64,000 bases of DNA, from the NCBI RefSeq assembly GCF_029813785.1, contig NZ_JARVKY010000026.1, positions 1 through 64,000 of the forward strand. Reading direction: 5' to 3'. The notes below the pieces were generated by a model that searched no databases, was not told the DNA's origin, and was given only the letters and a program-made list of their open reading frames with translations. The position numbers and the translations under genes were made by a program. Source of the DNA: Streptomyces sp. DH41. Lineage in GTDB: Bacteria; Actinomycetota; Actinomycetes; Streptomycetales; Streptomycetaceae. This document shows, one piece after another, positions 33,239 through 42,329 of this stretch (position 1 is the stretch's first letter; every line of letters begins with the position of its first letter).

Positions 33239-33691
33239 TCAGCCGCCGGTCCGCTCCCGCTGGAACGGCTCGTCGCTCCACCGGAACCAGGCCCGCTCGC
33301 CCTGGATGTGCAGCAGGAACTCGGCGACCGGGCCGTCGGGAGAGACCAGCCGCACGCGCCGTTCGATCTCGGCGTAGACCGTCTCCCACTCCTCCCGGTG
33401 TCCCTCGTCGTCCCGTTCGACCAGGGCGATCTCGCGTGCGAAGAGGTCCTGGACGGCGTCGAACCCCGGCCCGGCACGGAACCGGCCCGAGAGCCAGGGG
33501 AAGTCGGCGTCGTCGATCAGGATCTCCCCGACCTCGGCACCGGCACCGGCACCGGCATCCGCACCGTCCGCTCCCTCCTCCGCGTCCGGCGCCGCGCGTA
33601 CGTACCAGGTCTCGCCCTCGAACCCCACATCGCCTCCGCCACCCGCACCGCTGATCACTGTGCGGGACAGCATGCCACCCGGCACCGACAC
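33239..33691 (-). CDS. Hypothetical acidic protein (150 aa)
   Basis: I do not recognise a family. The protein has a Gly/Ala/Asp-rich low-complexity segment (residues about 38-55) and a compact C-terminal part: EILIDDADFPWLSGRFRAG, then DEGHREEWETVYAEIERRV, then HIQGERAWFRWSDEPF. There is no membrane segment. The start could be at 33691 or at the ATG 33673. Its stop lies 6 bases from the stop of the convergent oxidoreductase gene. Confidence 0.6.
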   Translation of the reverse strand: MSVPGGMLSRTVISGAGGGGDVGFEGETWYVRAAPDAEEGADGADAGAGAGAEVGEILIDDADFPWLSGRFRAGPGFDAVQDLFAREIALVERDDEGHREEWETVYAEIERRVRLVSPDGPVAEFLLHIQGERAWFRWSDEPFQRERTGG

Positions 33692-33736
33692 CGGACCGGA
33701 GGACTTCCGGCCCGGTGCGTTCCGGTCCTCTGCCTT

Positions 33737-33771
33737 CGGCTACCGGCTACCGGCTACCGGCTACCGGCTAC
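33737..33771. repeat. 7-bp tandem repeat across a stop codon
   Basis: CGGCTAC is repeated five times without interruption. The stop codon of the GNAT gene (33761-33763) lies inside the array, so loss or gain of one unit would change the C-terminus of that protein. Confidence 0.9.
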
Positions 33772-34663
33772 CGAGCGATACGGGACGGAAGTTGATCCGT
33801 TCCCGCACGACCGGGTAGCCGGCCTTGGTGAAGTTGGCGGCCATGGGGTGGTTCCCCCGGTCCGTCGCGGCGGAGATGGACTCCGCGCCCCGCTCGGCCA
33901 GGAAGTGGGTGCACTCGGCCAGGAGGTCGTAGGCGTACCCGTGTCCGCGGTGTTCCGGCAGGACGCCGATGAAACCGACGCACGGACCGGACGGGTTGTG
34001 CACCGGGATGTGGATGCCCGCGAGCTCGCCCCGCGGGGTGTACGCCACCTGCCACCACTCCCGCGGCGACGGGCACCAGCGGAAGAAGTCGAGCTCCGCC
34101 TGTGCGGCCTGGTCGAGTCCGCCCTCCTCGATGTCCATCAGCGCGTGGGCGTCCAGGGTGACGGAGTGGATGCGGCGCAGCGCCTCGAAGAACACCGCGT
34201 CGTCGGGTTCGGGACGGAAGTCCAGGCGGCCAGGCCGCGCGGGGAGGCCGCACTCCGGGGTCCAGCGGTACAGGAAGCGTTCGACCAGGAGGTCGTACCC
34301 GCCGGCCCGTGCGGCGGTGAAGCGGGCCTCGGTGGCGGCGCGCAGTGCGGGGTCCTCGCGCCAGGTGCCGGGCGGGTTCAGTTCGAGTTCGACCTGCCAG
34401 GGGGCGGTGCGCAGGAGCTCGGCTCCGGCTTCCTCCTCGCCCTCGGCGACGTCGAACCAGTTGACGTTGACCGGTTCGGTGTCGTCGGGGCCGCCCCACC
34501 AGGCGCCGCGGGCGACGACGGTTCCGTCGCGCAGGGCGACGCGTTGCCAGTCGGGGCGGTGGCGGGTCAGCCGGTGGCCCTCACGGGCGCCCAGCGGGTC
34601 GGGCAGGGTGTCGAAGAGATGTGCGTCGCTCGCGTCGAGCGCGCGGATGACCAGATCGGTCAC
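33761..34663 (-). CDS. GNAT family N-acetyltransferase (300 aa)
   Basis: The acetyl-CoA-binding motif A is in GFIGVLPEHRGHGYAYDLLAE, with the R-G-H-G-Y pattern of the family, near residue 235. AATDRGNHPMAANFTKAGYPV follows as the typical end of the fold. The N-terminal 150 residues hold a second, degenerate GNAT-like half, as in other actinomycete GNATs of this length. The GTG start at 34663 has GGAGG at good spacing. The acceptor is unknown. The last residues, SLGSR, are encoded by a 7-bp repeat. Confidence 0.87.
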   Translation of the reverse strand: MTDLVIRALDASDAHLFDTLPDPLGAREGHRLTRHRPDWQRVALRDGTVVARGAWWGGPDDTEPVNVNWFDVAEGEEEAGAELLRTAPWQVELELNPPGTWREDPALRAATEARFTAARAGGYDLLVERFLYRWTPECGLPARPGRLDFRPEPDDAVFFEALRRIHSVTLDAHALMDIEEGGLDQAAQAELDFFRWCPSPREWWQVAYTPRGELAGIHIPVHNPSGPCVGFIGVLPEHRGHGYAYDLLAECTHFLAERGAESISAATDRGNHPMAANFTKAGYPVVRERINFRPVSLGSR

Positions 34664-35089
34664 GGATTCCTCCGGGATGCGTCATGCGTGGTGCGCTCCC
34701 GGTCGGTCGAGGTACGCCGGGGCAACGGGGAGGGAGCGCGGGAGCGGGGCGAACTGCACGGTTCTGCCCTCCTTCCGTCGGTCTCAGGGCGTGGGCCACA
34801 CGGTACGGAGGGCCGCGTGAGCACGGCCACCGGTTTTCCGGCACGGACTGCCGGCACCGACTGCCGACGTGCACCACCGCACCGGACCACCGCACCGGGC
34901 TCCGCGACTGGACTCCCGCACTGGATCGCGGGCGCGGATCGCGAGCCCGGATTAAACGGGCCTTAAACAGTGGTTAAGCCTTCCCCGCGCGGCGGCGTGC
35001 ACCCCAAGTCCCATCTGCGGCAACGGGTTCGAGGGGCCACTCAGACGGTTGGCCGGGCCATCCGTTCTGCGTACCATCGGCCCACGTCG
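34664..35089. other. Intergenic region before the glucanase gene, 426 bp
   Basis: I see no gene. Bases 34838-34945 hold short imperfect repeats around ACCGCACCGG and GACTGCCG. From 34953 to 34980 there is an AT-rich patch with three TTAA-type words (ATTAAAC, CTTAAAC, GTTAAG) unlike its surroundings, which may be part of a promoter. Confidence 0.4.
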
Positions 35090-35103
35090 TGAGAGCGCTC
35101 TCA
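35090..35103. promoter_or_regulatory. CebR/LacI-type operator upstream of GH64 glucanase
   Basis: TGAGAGC followed by GCTCTCA is a perfect 14-bp palindrome. It differs from the known CebR box (TGGGAGCGCTCCCA, which controls cellobiose and glucanase genes in Streptomyces) at one position per half. It lies 55 bases before the start codon, in promoter position. Confidence 0.65.
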
Positions 35104-35157
35104 GGCACCGCTCTCCTTCTCCCTGTCATGTTCCGATCACTCTGGAGACCCCCCCAC

Positions 35158-36381
35158 ATGACTCCTCGTCACCAGCGCCCGCTCGGCCGCCGCAAGCTGC
35201 TCGTCGCCCTCGGCGGAGCCGCCGTGGCCGCCCCCGTCGCCGCCGTCGTCGCTCCGCACGCCCTCGCGGGCGTCGGCTCGGACGGCGAACCGGCCGCCCC
35301 CGAGGCCAGGGCCGCGGGCGTCCTGCCACTGACGATCGTCAACAGCACCGGCTCCTTCGGCAACGCCGACGTCCACGTCTACATCGTCGGCAACCAGGAC
35401 GGCCGGCAGGTGCGCGTCACCCCCGACGGCGCCGTCGTGCCCGTGGCCCTGTCGGACAACGGCGCCGACGGCTACACCGACTACGCGATCGGCCTCGCCG
35501 GCAGCGGCGAGACCAGGCTGAACCTGCCCCACCTCTCCGGCCGGATCTACGTGTCGCTCGGCGCGAAGCTGAAGTTCAAGGTGGTCGCGGACGGCGCCGG
35601 CAACGCGGCGCTGCAGTACCCGGCGGGCTGGGTCGAGTCCGATCCCAACTACGGGGTGCTGCACGACTGCGCCGAGTTCACGTACAACTCGGCCGGGATG
35701 TTCTGCAACACCACCATGGTCGACATGTTCAGCGTGCCGCTCGCCATCCGGCTGACCGGCGCCAAGGACCAGACCACGGGCACCGTACGCACCGGTGGGC
35801 GGACGGCCGCCTTCGACGCGCTGCGGCGGACCGAGGAGTTCTCGCCGCTGGTCGTGGACGACACCCGGATCATCGCCCCCGGGCACGGACTGGACGCCGG
35901 CCTGTTCCCCAAGGACTACCTCGCCCCGTACATCGACGAGGTCTGGAGCACCTACACCGGCAAGGATCTCAGGATCACCACCAATGCCGGGACCTTCACC
36001 GGCCGGGTGCGCGGTGACCGGCTGACCTTCGACGGGCCCGCCCAGGTGTCCTTCGCCAAGCCGTCCACCCGGGACGTGCTGTTCTGCGACGGTGCCCTCG
36101 CCGCCCCCAACGACGGCACGACCGGCCCCGTCGCCGCGGTCCTCGGCGCCGGCTTCAACCGTTCCACGCTGCTCTCCTCGGCCGCCCAGCCGACGACCGA
36201 CCCCTCGGCGTTCTACGGGACCGCGCTGACCAACCACTACTCCAAGGCGGTGCACGCGGTCACCGAGGACGGCAGGGCGTACGGCTTCGCCTTCGACGAC
36301 GTGGCGGACTTCGCCTCCTACATCCAGGACACCGCGCCCACCGGGTTCCGGCTGACGCTCACCGCGTTCCAGAGGTTCTAG
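35158..36381 (+). CDS. Secreted GH64 beta-1,3-glucanase (407 aa)
   Basis: A twin-arginine-type leader (LGRRKLLVALGGAAVAAP) suggests Tat export. The mature part is a glycoside hydrolase family 64 domain: LPLTIVNSTG, DCAEFTYN, AGMFCNTTMVDMFSVPL. The Glu of AEF (E173) and the Asp of MVDM (D189) are 16 residues apart, exactly as the catalytic pair E154/D170 in the S. matensis enzyme. Such enzymes release pentasaccharides from laminarin-type beta-1,3-glucan of fungal or algal cell walls. No carbohydrate-binding module follows. A CebR-like operator lies upstream. Confidence 0.9.
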   Translation: MTPRHQRPLGRRKLLVALGGAAVAAPVAAVVAPHALAGVGSDGEPAAPEARAAGVLPLTIVNSTGSFGNADVHVYIVGNQDGRQVRVTPDGAVVPVALSDNGADGYTDYAIGLAGSGETRLNLPHLSGRIYVSLGAKLKFKVVADGAGNAALQYPAGWVESDPNYGVLHDCAEFTYNSAGMFCNTTMVDMFSVPLAIRLTGAKDQTTGTVRTGGRTAAFDALRRTEEFSPLVVDDTRIIAPGHGLDAGLFPKDYLAPYIDEVWSTYTGKDLRITTNAGTFTGRVRGDRLTFDGPAQVSFAKPSTRDVLFCDGALAAPNDGTTGPVAAVLGAGFNRSTLLSSAAQPTTDPSAFYGTALTNHYSKAVHAVTEDGRAYGFAFDDVADFASYIQDTAPTGFRLTLTAFQRF

Positions 36382-36529
36382 AGGGCGCGGCGGGTGGTGG
36401 GCGGCGCCCCGGGAGCGTCGCCCCTCCGGATGCGCGGGCGGCTTCGGCATTGAATGGTGTTATCGGGATATTCGGGACCGACAACAGCACGGCACCGAAG
36501 CAGCGATCCGGATCCGAGGAGCACTGATC

Positions 36530-36751
36530 ATGTCGACGTCACAGCCCGATGCCTCCCGGCCGTCCGAAGCCCGCGCGGGCGACGACCGCGCCACTCCGGA
36601 CGAACTGCTCCACACCCGCAACGGCACCGACGTGTCCCCGGAGGACCTGGTCCTCGCGGCCGGCCGGGACGTCACCCCGAAGAACCTCGAATGGGCCAGG
36701 CGCAAGCTGGACGAGGAGGGTCCCGCCGCCCTCGACAAGCTGCTGCCCTGA
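36530..36751 (+). CDS. Small conserved hypothetical protein (73 aa)
   Basis: This is a short soluble protein with a polar N-terminus followed by a conserved-looking stretch SPEDLVLAAGRDVTPKNLEWARRKLDEEG, broken here into its two helices (SPEDLVLAAGRDV and NLEWARRKLDEEG). The ATG follows GAGGAG. Proteins of this kind are common in Streptomyces as I recall them and have no known function. A very strong terminator hairpin ends the transcript. Confidence 0.7.
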   Translation: MSTSQPDASRPSEARAGDDRATPDELLHTRNGTDVSPEDLVLAAGRDVTPKNLEWARRKLDEEGPAALDKLLP

Positions 36752-36766
36752 CCGGGCGGCCCGGAC

Positions 36767-36815
36767 GTCACGTGGCCCGGGCCGGTGCTCAGAGCACCGG
36801 CCCGGGCCATGTGAC
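36767..36815. terminator. Very long terminator hairpin between convergent genes
   Basis: Bases 36767-36790 pair with 36792-36815, a 24-bp stem with one mismatch and almost no loop. It lies between the stops of the 73-aa gene and the DUF5709 gene and is symmetric enough to serve both strands. Confidence 0.88.
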
Positions 36816-36863
36816 GCGTGAGCGCGCTCGGCCGCGGTCCCGCCGACCGGTCCGGCCGGGGCC

Positions 36864-37352
36864 CTACTGGCCGGTCTCCCGGTCCGGCAGCGCCGTCTCG
36901 TCCTCCACGACGTGCATGGCGGCCTCCTCGGCGCCCGCCGCTCCCCCGTCGATGCCGACGTCGTCGGCGACGGTCTCCTTGGTCGTGTCGGTGCGTACGC
37001 CCTCGTCGGGGGCGACCAGCCGTCCGGAGCGCTCGGTGCCCGCCTCGGGGTCGACCGGCTCGCCCTCGCCACCGGGCTTGTCGCCCACCCCGTCGCCGTC
37101 CGGCGCGGACACGTCGGGCGTCTCCTGGGCCAGCCGTTCGTCGAGGCTCTCGCCGTCGTGCTGCTCGGCGGCGGTGGTGCCGTGCTTGGTCACGCCGAGG
37201 GGCTTCTCCGGCGGGGAGTAGCCCTCGTCGAGCGTGTCGTCGTAGGTCCGCTCGTCGACGGCGTCCTGGAGGTCGAGGGGCGCGGCGTCCTCCTGCTCCT
37301 CGTTGGTTCCGGTGGGCTGGTAGACGTCGTCGGCCATCGGGTCCGTGCCCAT
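36864..37352 (-). CDS. DUF5709 domain protein (162 aa)
   Basis: This is a very acidic, probably largely disordered protein. The DUF5709 signature is LDEGYSPPEKPLGVTKHGTT near residues 40-60, with ERTYDDT just ahead of it. The rest is rich in Asp, Glu and Gly. Family function is unknown; these proteins are widespread in Streptomyces. GGGAGG precedes the ATG. Upstream lies an array of 25-bp repeats (37404-37510). Confidence 0.8.
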   Translation of the reverse strand: MGTDPMADDVYQPTGTNEEQEDAAPLDLQDAVDERTYDDTLDEGYSPPEKPLGVTKHGTTAAEQHDGESLDERLAQETPDVSAPDGDGVGDKPGGEGEPVDPEAGTERSGRLVAPDEGVRTDTTKETVADDVGIDGGAAGAEEAAMHVVEDETALPDRETGQ

Positions 37353-37403
37353 CGCTGCCTCCCTCTCGCGCTGCGTCGGCTCGTTGGTCCGGGTGTCCGG
37401 TTC

Positions 37404-37510
37404 GCGTTTCCCGATACGCGATCTCTAACCCGTTCCCGATACGCGATCTTCAGCCCGTTCCCGGTACGCGGTTTCCGACCCGTTCCCGGTACGCGGTCTC
37501 CGACCCGTTC
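37404..37510. repeat. 25-bp tandem repeats upstream of the DUF5709 gene
   Basis: The unit CCCGTTCCCGGTACGCGGTC plus five more bases is repeated: 37404-37428 (diverged), 37429-37453, 37454-37478, 37479-37503, and a partial copy to 37510. Copies nearest the DUF5709 gene carry GATACGCGAT in place of GGTACGCGGT. The array starts 52 bases before that gene's start codon. Confidence 0.85.
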
Positions 37511-37526
37511 ACCGGGCCCGGGCTCT

Positions 37527-39005
37527 TCACCCCCGCGGTGCGACGCGAACGGTCAGGTCGGTGATGCGGTGCGGGGCCCAGTCGCGGGCGTAGCCGGACG
37601 GGGCCCCGCCCGGACCGGTGACGGCGGCGACCGGGATGCGGCGGGCGGTCTCCACGATCTCGGCGGCGGTGGTGTTCTCGTTGTTGCCGCTGGTGGAGCC
37701 GGAGGAACAGCCGGTGTAGTAGCCGATCGGGATGGACTCGTGCCCGGTGACCAGACAAGGTGGACGGACACCGAGCCGGTGCAGCTCGTCGGCGACGCGG
37801 GCCCAGTCCTCACGGCTTGCGACGTTTCGGTCCACGGTGCCTTCGAGGACGACGAGCTGCACCGTCAGATGCCCGGCCAGCGCGAGCGCGACGAGGGACG
37901 CGGCCACCGGACGCCACCGGCCGCGTTCCGTCCTGGCCAGGTGCCACAGCGCGTCGGCGACCGGGATGGCGAGCAGGGCGTAGGCGGGCTGCAGGAAGCG
38001 GGGCGCCGCGTACCCGATCATGAACAGGTACGGCAGCGCGGCCGTCACGGCGCAGACGAACGGGATCAGTGTGCGGGCGGTACGCCGGGCCCGGGCCGCG
38101 ACGACGACGCCGAGGACGGCGACGGCCGGGAGGAGGATCCACCACGCGGTGACCACCGGGTGCGGCATCGATCCGGTGCACGGGCGGCACAGGCCCCGTC
38201 CGCCGAGGCTGCGCATCTGGTCGTCGACGGCGATGTTCCAGCCGAGGCCGCCCTGGATCTCGGAGGCCCTCGACAGCCGCTCCCCGAGGCCGCCGTACCA
38301 GCCGTACGCCTCGATCACCCACTCCACTCCCCCGGCCGCCAGGCCGCCCGCGAGGGCGAGCAGCAGCAGCCAGTGGCGGCGGACGAGGACGAGGACCAGC
38401 AGGGGGACGGTCACCCACACCGCGTCGGTGGGCCGCATCCACGTCATCAGAGCGGCCCCGGCCACCACGCCCCACAGCGCGGCCCGGCCGGCCAGCCCCT
38501 GCCAGGCGCGCAGGAAGCAGCCCACGCAGATCAGGGCGCCGATCGCGACCCAGTAGTTGGGCATGGCCTGCGGACCGTAGAAGAGGGTCACCCACAGGGT
38601 GGCGAAGAACGCGCCGGCCGTGGCCAGGACGCGGGCCGGGAACAGGCCCTTCCAGGCCCGCAGGGCGAGGTACAGGCCGACTCCGGACAGGACGGCGAGG
38701 TAGACGCGCAGCAGTTCGGTGGAGGACGACCAGGAGGCGACGGGCGCCACCAGCAGCGAGACGCCGCGGGAGCGCGGTGCGCTGAAGAAGGCGGCGGGGT
38801 GGTGGGTGGTGACCTGGCTGGTGTAGACGATCTCGTCCCAGCCGAGCCCCATCCACGGATGGACGAAGGCCAGTTGGACCACGGTGAAGACGGCGGCCAC
38901 CGCCGCGAGCAGGGCGCCGTCGCCGAGGCGCCGTCGGGTACCGGACGTCGTCGCCGCCTCGTCCCGCCGTCTGCCGGCGAGCATGGCGTTCGCGCCGTCG
39001 GCCAT
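37527..39005 (-). CDS. Polytopic membrane protein, ArnT/PMT-like glycosyltransferase (492 aa)
   Basis: Eleven or so hydrophobic segments are visible. The first outer loop carries PWMGLGWDEIVYTSQV, matching the acidic loop of GT-C glycosyltransferases (ArnT/PMT type), where an Asp/Glu pair acts in catalysis. Later parts include FYGPQAMPNYWVAIGALI and FMIGYAAPRFLQPAYALLAI, also family-like. The C-terminal 90 residues are a soluble domain with two cysteines. These enzymes transfer a sugar from a polyprenyl phosphate to a target outside the membrane. The ATG at 39005 is supported by GAGGGG. It stands alone; the acceptor is unknown. Confidence 0.72.
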   Translation of the reverse strand: MADGANAMLAGRRRDEAATTSGTRRRLGDGALLAAVAAVFTVVQLAFVHPWMGLGWDEIVYTSQVTTHHPAAFFSAPRSRGVSLLVAPVASWSSSTELLRVYLAVLSGVGLYLALRAWKGLFPARVLATAGAFFATLWVTLFYGPQAMPNYWVAIGALICVGCFLRAWQGLAGRAALWGVVAGAALMTWMRPTDAVWVTVPLLVLVLVRRHWLLLLALAGGLAAGGVEWVIEAYGWYGGLGERLSRASEIQGGLGWNIAVDDQMRSLGGRGLCRPCTGSMPHPVVTAWWILLPAVAVLGVVVAARARRTARTLIPFVCAVTAALPYLFMIGYAAPRFLQPAYALLAIPVADALWHLARTERGRWRPVAASLVALALAGHLTVQLVVLEGTVDRNVASREDWARVADELHRLGVRPPCLVTGHESIPIGYYTGCSSGSTSGNNENTTAAEIVETARRIPVAAVTGPGGAPSGYARDWAPHRITDLTVRVAPRG

Positions 39006-39184
39006 CGTGCACCCCTCACCCCCGCTCGTCGCGGGGCCGCTCGTCCTCACCTCCTGCCGCCGGTGGCGGGAGCCCGGAAACCGGGAAACCAAGGTCAAAC
39101 TAACCCGCGTGCCACGGATGCGCAGGACGCTGCTCGGCCAGTCGAGCCGTCTCGTTTCAGCCCCTCTCACCCGCGTCCGGCGGG

Positions 39185-41538
39185 TCAGTGAACGTTGGGG
39201 CGGCGGTGCGGGGGCTGTTCGGGGGTGGGGCGCCGTTCGGGTGCGGGGACGGCGCGGGAGACGGGGCCGTCCCCGTTCACGGTCAGCGCGCTCCCGTGGT
39301 GGTGGATCGTCAGGGGGGAGCCGCTCAGCAGCGTGTACGTCGCCTTGTCGGCGCCGATCTCCACGCGCAGGCACCGGCCGCGGAACTGGAGCCGGAAGGC
39401 GAGGCGGCTGAACTTCTCGGGCAGGCGGGGCGAGAACCGGAGGCTGTCGCCGTCCCGGCGGGTGCCGCCGAACCCGGCGACCAGCGCCATCCACGTACCG
39501 GCGAGCGAGGCGATGTGCAGGCCGTCGCGGGTGTTGTGCTCCAGGTCCGCCAGGTCCATCAGGGCGGCCTCGGCGGCGTAGTCATAGGCCAGGCGGAGGT
39601 GTCCGGTCTGGGCGGCGACGACGGCCTGGCAGCACGCGGACAGGGAGGAGTCCCGTACGGTCAGCGGCTCGTAGTAGGCGAAGTTGCGGGCGATCTGGTC
39701 CTCGTCGCAGTGGGCGTCGAACCAGCTGCCGCAGGTGTACATCGCCAGTACGAGGTCGGACTGCTTGATCACCTGCTTGCGGTAGAGGTCGAAGTAGGGG
39801 AAGTGCAGCATCAGCGGGTACTGGTCGGCGGTGGTGCGGGCGAAGTCCCAGCGCTGGTGGCGGGTGAAACCCGAGTGCTGTTCGTGGACGCCGATCTCGT
39901 CGTTGTACGGGATGTGCACGGACTCGGCGGCGTCCCGCCAGGCGGCGCTCTCCTCGTCGTCGACGCCGAGCCGGGCCGCCTCGTCCGGGTGGCGTTCGCA
40001 CACCTCGGCCGCGGCGAGCAGGTTCGAGCGCGCCATGAGGTTGGTGTACGTGTTGTCGTAGGCGATGGCGCTGTACTCGTCCGGGCCCGTGACGCCGTCG
40101 ATGTGGAAGACGCCGTGGTGGTCGTGGTGGCCCAGTGAGCGCCACAGCCGGGCCGTCTCCACCAGGAGTTCGACGGCGGTGTCGCGTTCGAAGTCGGTGT
40201 CGCCGGTGGCCGCCGTGTACCGCACCACCGCGTGCGCGATGTCGGCGGCCACGTGGAAGGCGGCCGTGCCGGCCGGCCAGTACGCGGAGCCCTCGGAGCC
40301 GTCGATGGTCCGCCACGGGAACGCGGCGCCGCGCAGCCCGAGCTGGGTGGCGCGGTCCCGGGCCGCGGGCAGGGTGTCCCGGCGCCAGCGCAGCGCCTCG
40401 GCGACGGCCTTGGGTTGGTGTACGTCAGCACGGGCAGCACGAACATCTCGGTGTCCCAGAACGCGTGTCCGTCGTAGCCGGAACCGGTCAGTCCCTTGGC
40501 CGGGATCGCCCGCTGTTCGGCGCGGGCCCCGGCCTGCAGGACGTGGAAGAGGGCGAAGCGGACGGCCTGCTGGATCTCCTCGTCGCCGTGCACCTCGACG
40601 TCCGCCCGGGCCCAGAAGTCGTCGAGGTAGGCGCGCTGTTCCGCCACCAGGCCGTCCCAGCCGCTGTGTGCGGCGGCGGCGAGTGCCGCCTCGACCTGGT
40701 CGCTCATCGCGGGCCGGGAGCGGGCGCCCGACCACCCGTGGGCGACCGTCTTCCGCACCCGCAGCCGCTGTCCCGGCTCCAGCACGGAGGTGACGGTCAG
40801 GCGGGCCACGTCCGTGTTGCTCTCGCTGCTGGTGGTGATCTCCCCGGGGGCGTCGACGACGTGGTCGGCGGCCACGGCGACCCTGAGACCACTGCGCCGG
40901 GTCCGGTGGACCAGCCGCAGCCGGGACCCGATGGCCATGTCCTCCTCGGGCTCCAGCGGGGACCGCAGCGCCTTGGCCGCCCGGGGGTCGCCGTCGGGGT
41001 CGGGCAGGCTCTCGTTGGTGACGAGCTCCGACTGGATGACCACCCGGGCCCGGCTGTCGACGGGTTCGACCTCGTACTCCACGGCGGCGATGGCCCGTTG
41101 GGTGAGGGAGACCAGCCGGGTGGAGCGCACCCGGACGGTCGTCCCCGCCGGGGAGGTCCACTCGCAGGTCCGCTCCAGTACGCCGCGCCGCAGGTCCAGG
41201 GTGCGTTCGTGCTTGGTGAGCCGCCCGTAGCGCAGGTCGAAGGGTTCGTCGTCGACGAGCAGCCGCAGCAGCTTGCCGTTGGTGACGTTGATGACGGTCT
41301 GGCCGGACTCGGGGTATCCGTAGCCCGCTTCGGCGTAGGGCAGCGGGTGCAGTTCGTGGACGCCGTTGAGGTAGCTGCCGGGCAGGCCGTGCGGTTCGCC
41401 CTCGTCGAGGTTGCCGCGCCAGCCGACGTGCCCGTTGGACAGGGCGAAGACGGACTCGCTCTGGGCGAGGAGGTCGAGGTTGAGGGCCGTCTCGCGCACG
41501 GACCAGGGTTCGACGGCGTACGTCCGGTTGGTGATCAT
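39185..41538 (-). pseudogene. GH65 glycoside hydrolase/phosphorylase with one-base frameshift (784 aa if repaired)
   Basis: The first part, from the ATG at 41538 (MITNRTYAVEPWSVRETALN), runs in one frame to VLPVLTYT near 40418. The rest (PKAVAEALRWRRDTLPAARD and onward) continues in another frame to the stop at 39185. Adding one C to the short C-run (ACCAACCC to ACCCAACCC on the coding strand, about 40416-40419) restores a continuous 784-residue GH65 protein, the normal length. The general-acid Glu is then residue 488 in TGPDEY, next to AIAYDN. Such enzymes phosphorolyse maltose, trehalose, kojibiose or similar disaccharides to beta-glucose 1-phosphate. The start overlaps the HAD gene stop as ATGA. 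Either a recent mutation or a sequencing error. Confidence 0.85.
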
Positions 41539-42275
41539 GCCCGGCCTCCCAGTTCGGCGAGGTCCTCGACCACGCGGTCGGCGCCGTGGGCGTAGAGGGC
41601 GTCGGTCTGGCCGACGCGGTCGACGCCGACGACGTAGCCGAAGTGCCCCGAGCGTCCCGCGTCCATGCCGGCCAGCGCGTCCTCGAAGACGGCGGCGCGG
41701 GACGGGTCGACGCCGAGGTCGCGGGCGGCGGCCAGGAAGGTGTCGGGCCGTGGTTTGCCGGGCAGTTTCCGTTGCCGGGCCACCACTCCGTCGATCCGTA
41801 CGTCGAACAGACGCTCGGCGTCGATGGAGCGCAGGACGTCCTGGGTGTTGGCGCTGGAGGAGACGATGGCGGTGGCGAGCCCGGCGGCGCGGACCGCGTC
41901 GATGTAGCGCAGCGTGCCCTCGTACGGCTCCACGCCGTCGGTGCGGATCTTCTTCAGGAGCAGTTCGTTCTTGCGGTTGCCGACGCCGTTGACGGTCCGC
42001 GCGTCCGGCGGGTCGTCCGGGTCTCCCTCCGGCAGTTCGACGCCGCGGGAGGCGAGGAAGGAGCGGACGCCGTCGGCGCGCGGGCGGCCGTCGACGTACT
42101 CGCCGTAGTCGGAGTCGGTGAAGGGGCGGAAGTCCGCGCCGTCCCGCTCGCGCAGGAAGGCGTCGAACGTCTCCTTCCAGGCGGCGGCGTGCACCACCGC
42201 CGTCCTGGTGACGACCCCGTCGAGGTCGAAGAGACAGGCCTGGATGTCGTCGGGAAGTCCGAGCTGCGTGGTCAT
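41535..42275 (-). CDS. HAD family hydrolase, beta-phosphoglucomutase-like (246 aa)
   Basis: The nucleophile motif DLDGV places Asp17 and Asp19 as catalytic residues. The cap domain follows (TAVVHAAAWKETFDAFL, DSDYGEYVDGRPR), then ATAIVSSSANTQ, GKPRPDTFL with its Lys, and VFEDALAGMDAG. Next to a GH65 phosphorylase gene, with a 4-base ATGA overlap, the expected job is to convert beta-glucose 1-phosphate to glucose 6-phosphate. It lies upstream of the phosphorylase in the operon. A GTG three codons earlier (42284) has a closer ribosome site and may be the true start. Confidence 0.9.
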   Translation of the reverse strand: MTTQLGLPDDIQACLFDLDGVVTRTAVVHAAAWKETFDAFLRERDGADFRPFTDSDYGEYVDGRPRADGVRSFLASRGVELPEGDPDDPPDARTVNGVGNRKNELLLKKIRTDGVEPYEGTLRYIDAVRAAGLATAIVSSSANTQDVLRSIDAERLFDVRIDGVVARQRKLPGKPRPDTFLAAARDLGVDPSRAAVFEDALAGMDAGRSGHFGYVVGVDRVGQTDALYAHGADRVVEDLAELGGRA

Positions 42276-42329
42276 ACCGGACACAGTTCCCCGCCGGGGC
42301 GGATCCGATCAGGTGACACACTCTGCGGT

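Noticed and set aside
37404..37510. CRISPR array
   Set aside because: The 25-bp units follow each other without spacers.
36912..39191. A 759-residue plus-strand open frame
   Set aside because: It is antisense to DUF5709 and the membrane glycosyltransferase, both of which have proper starts and motifs.
39185..41538. Programmed ribosomal frameshift in the GH65 gene
   Set aside because: No slippery heptamer or stimulating structure stands out; a simple base loss in a C-run explains the data better.
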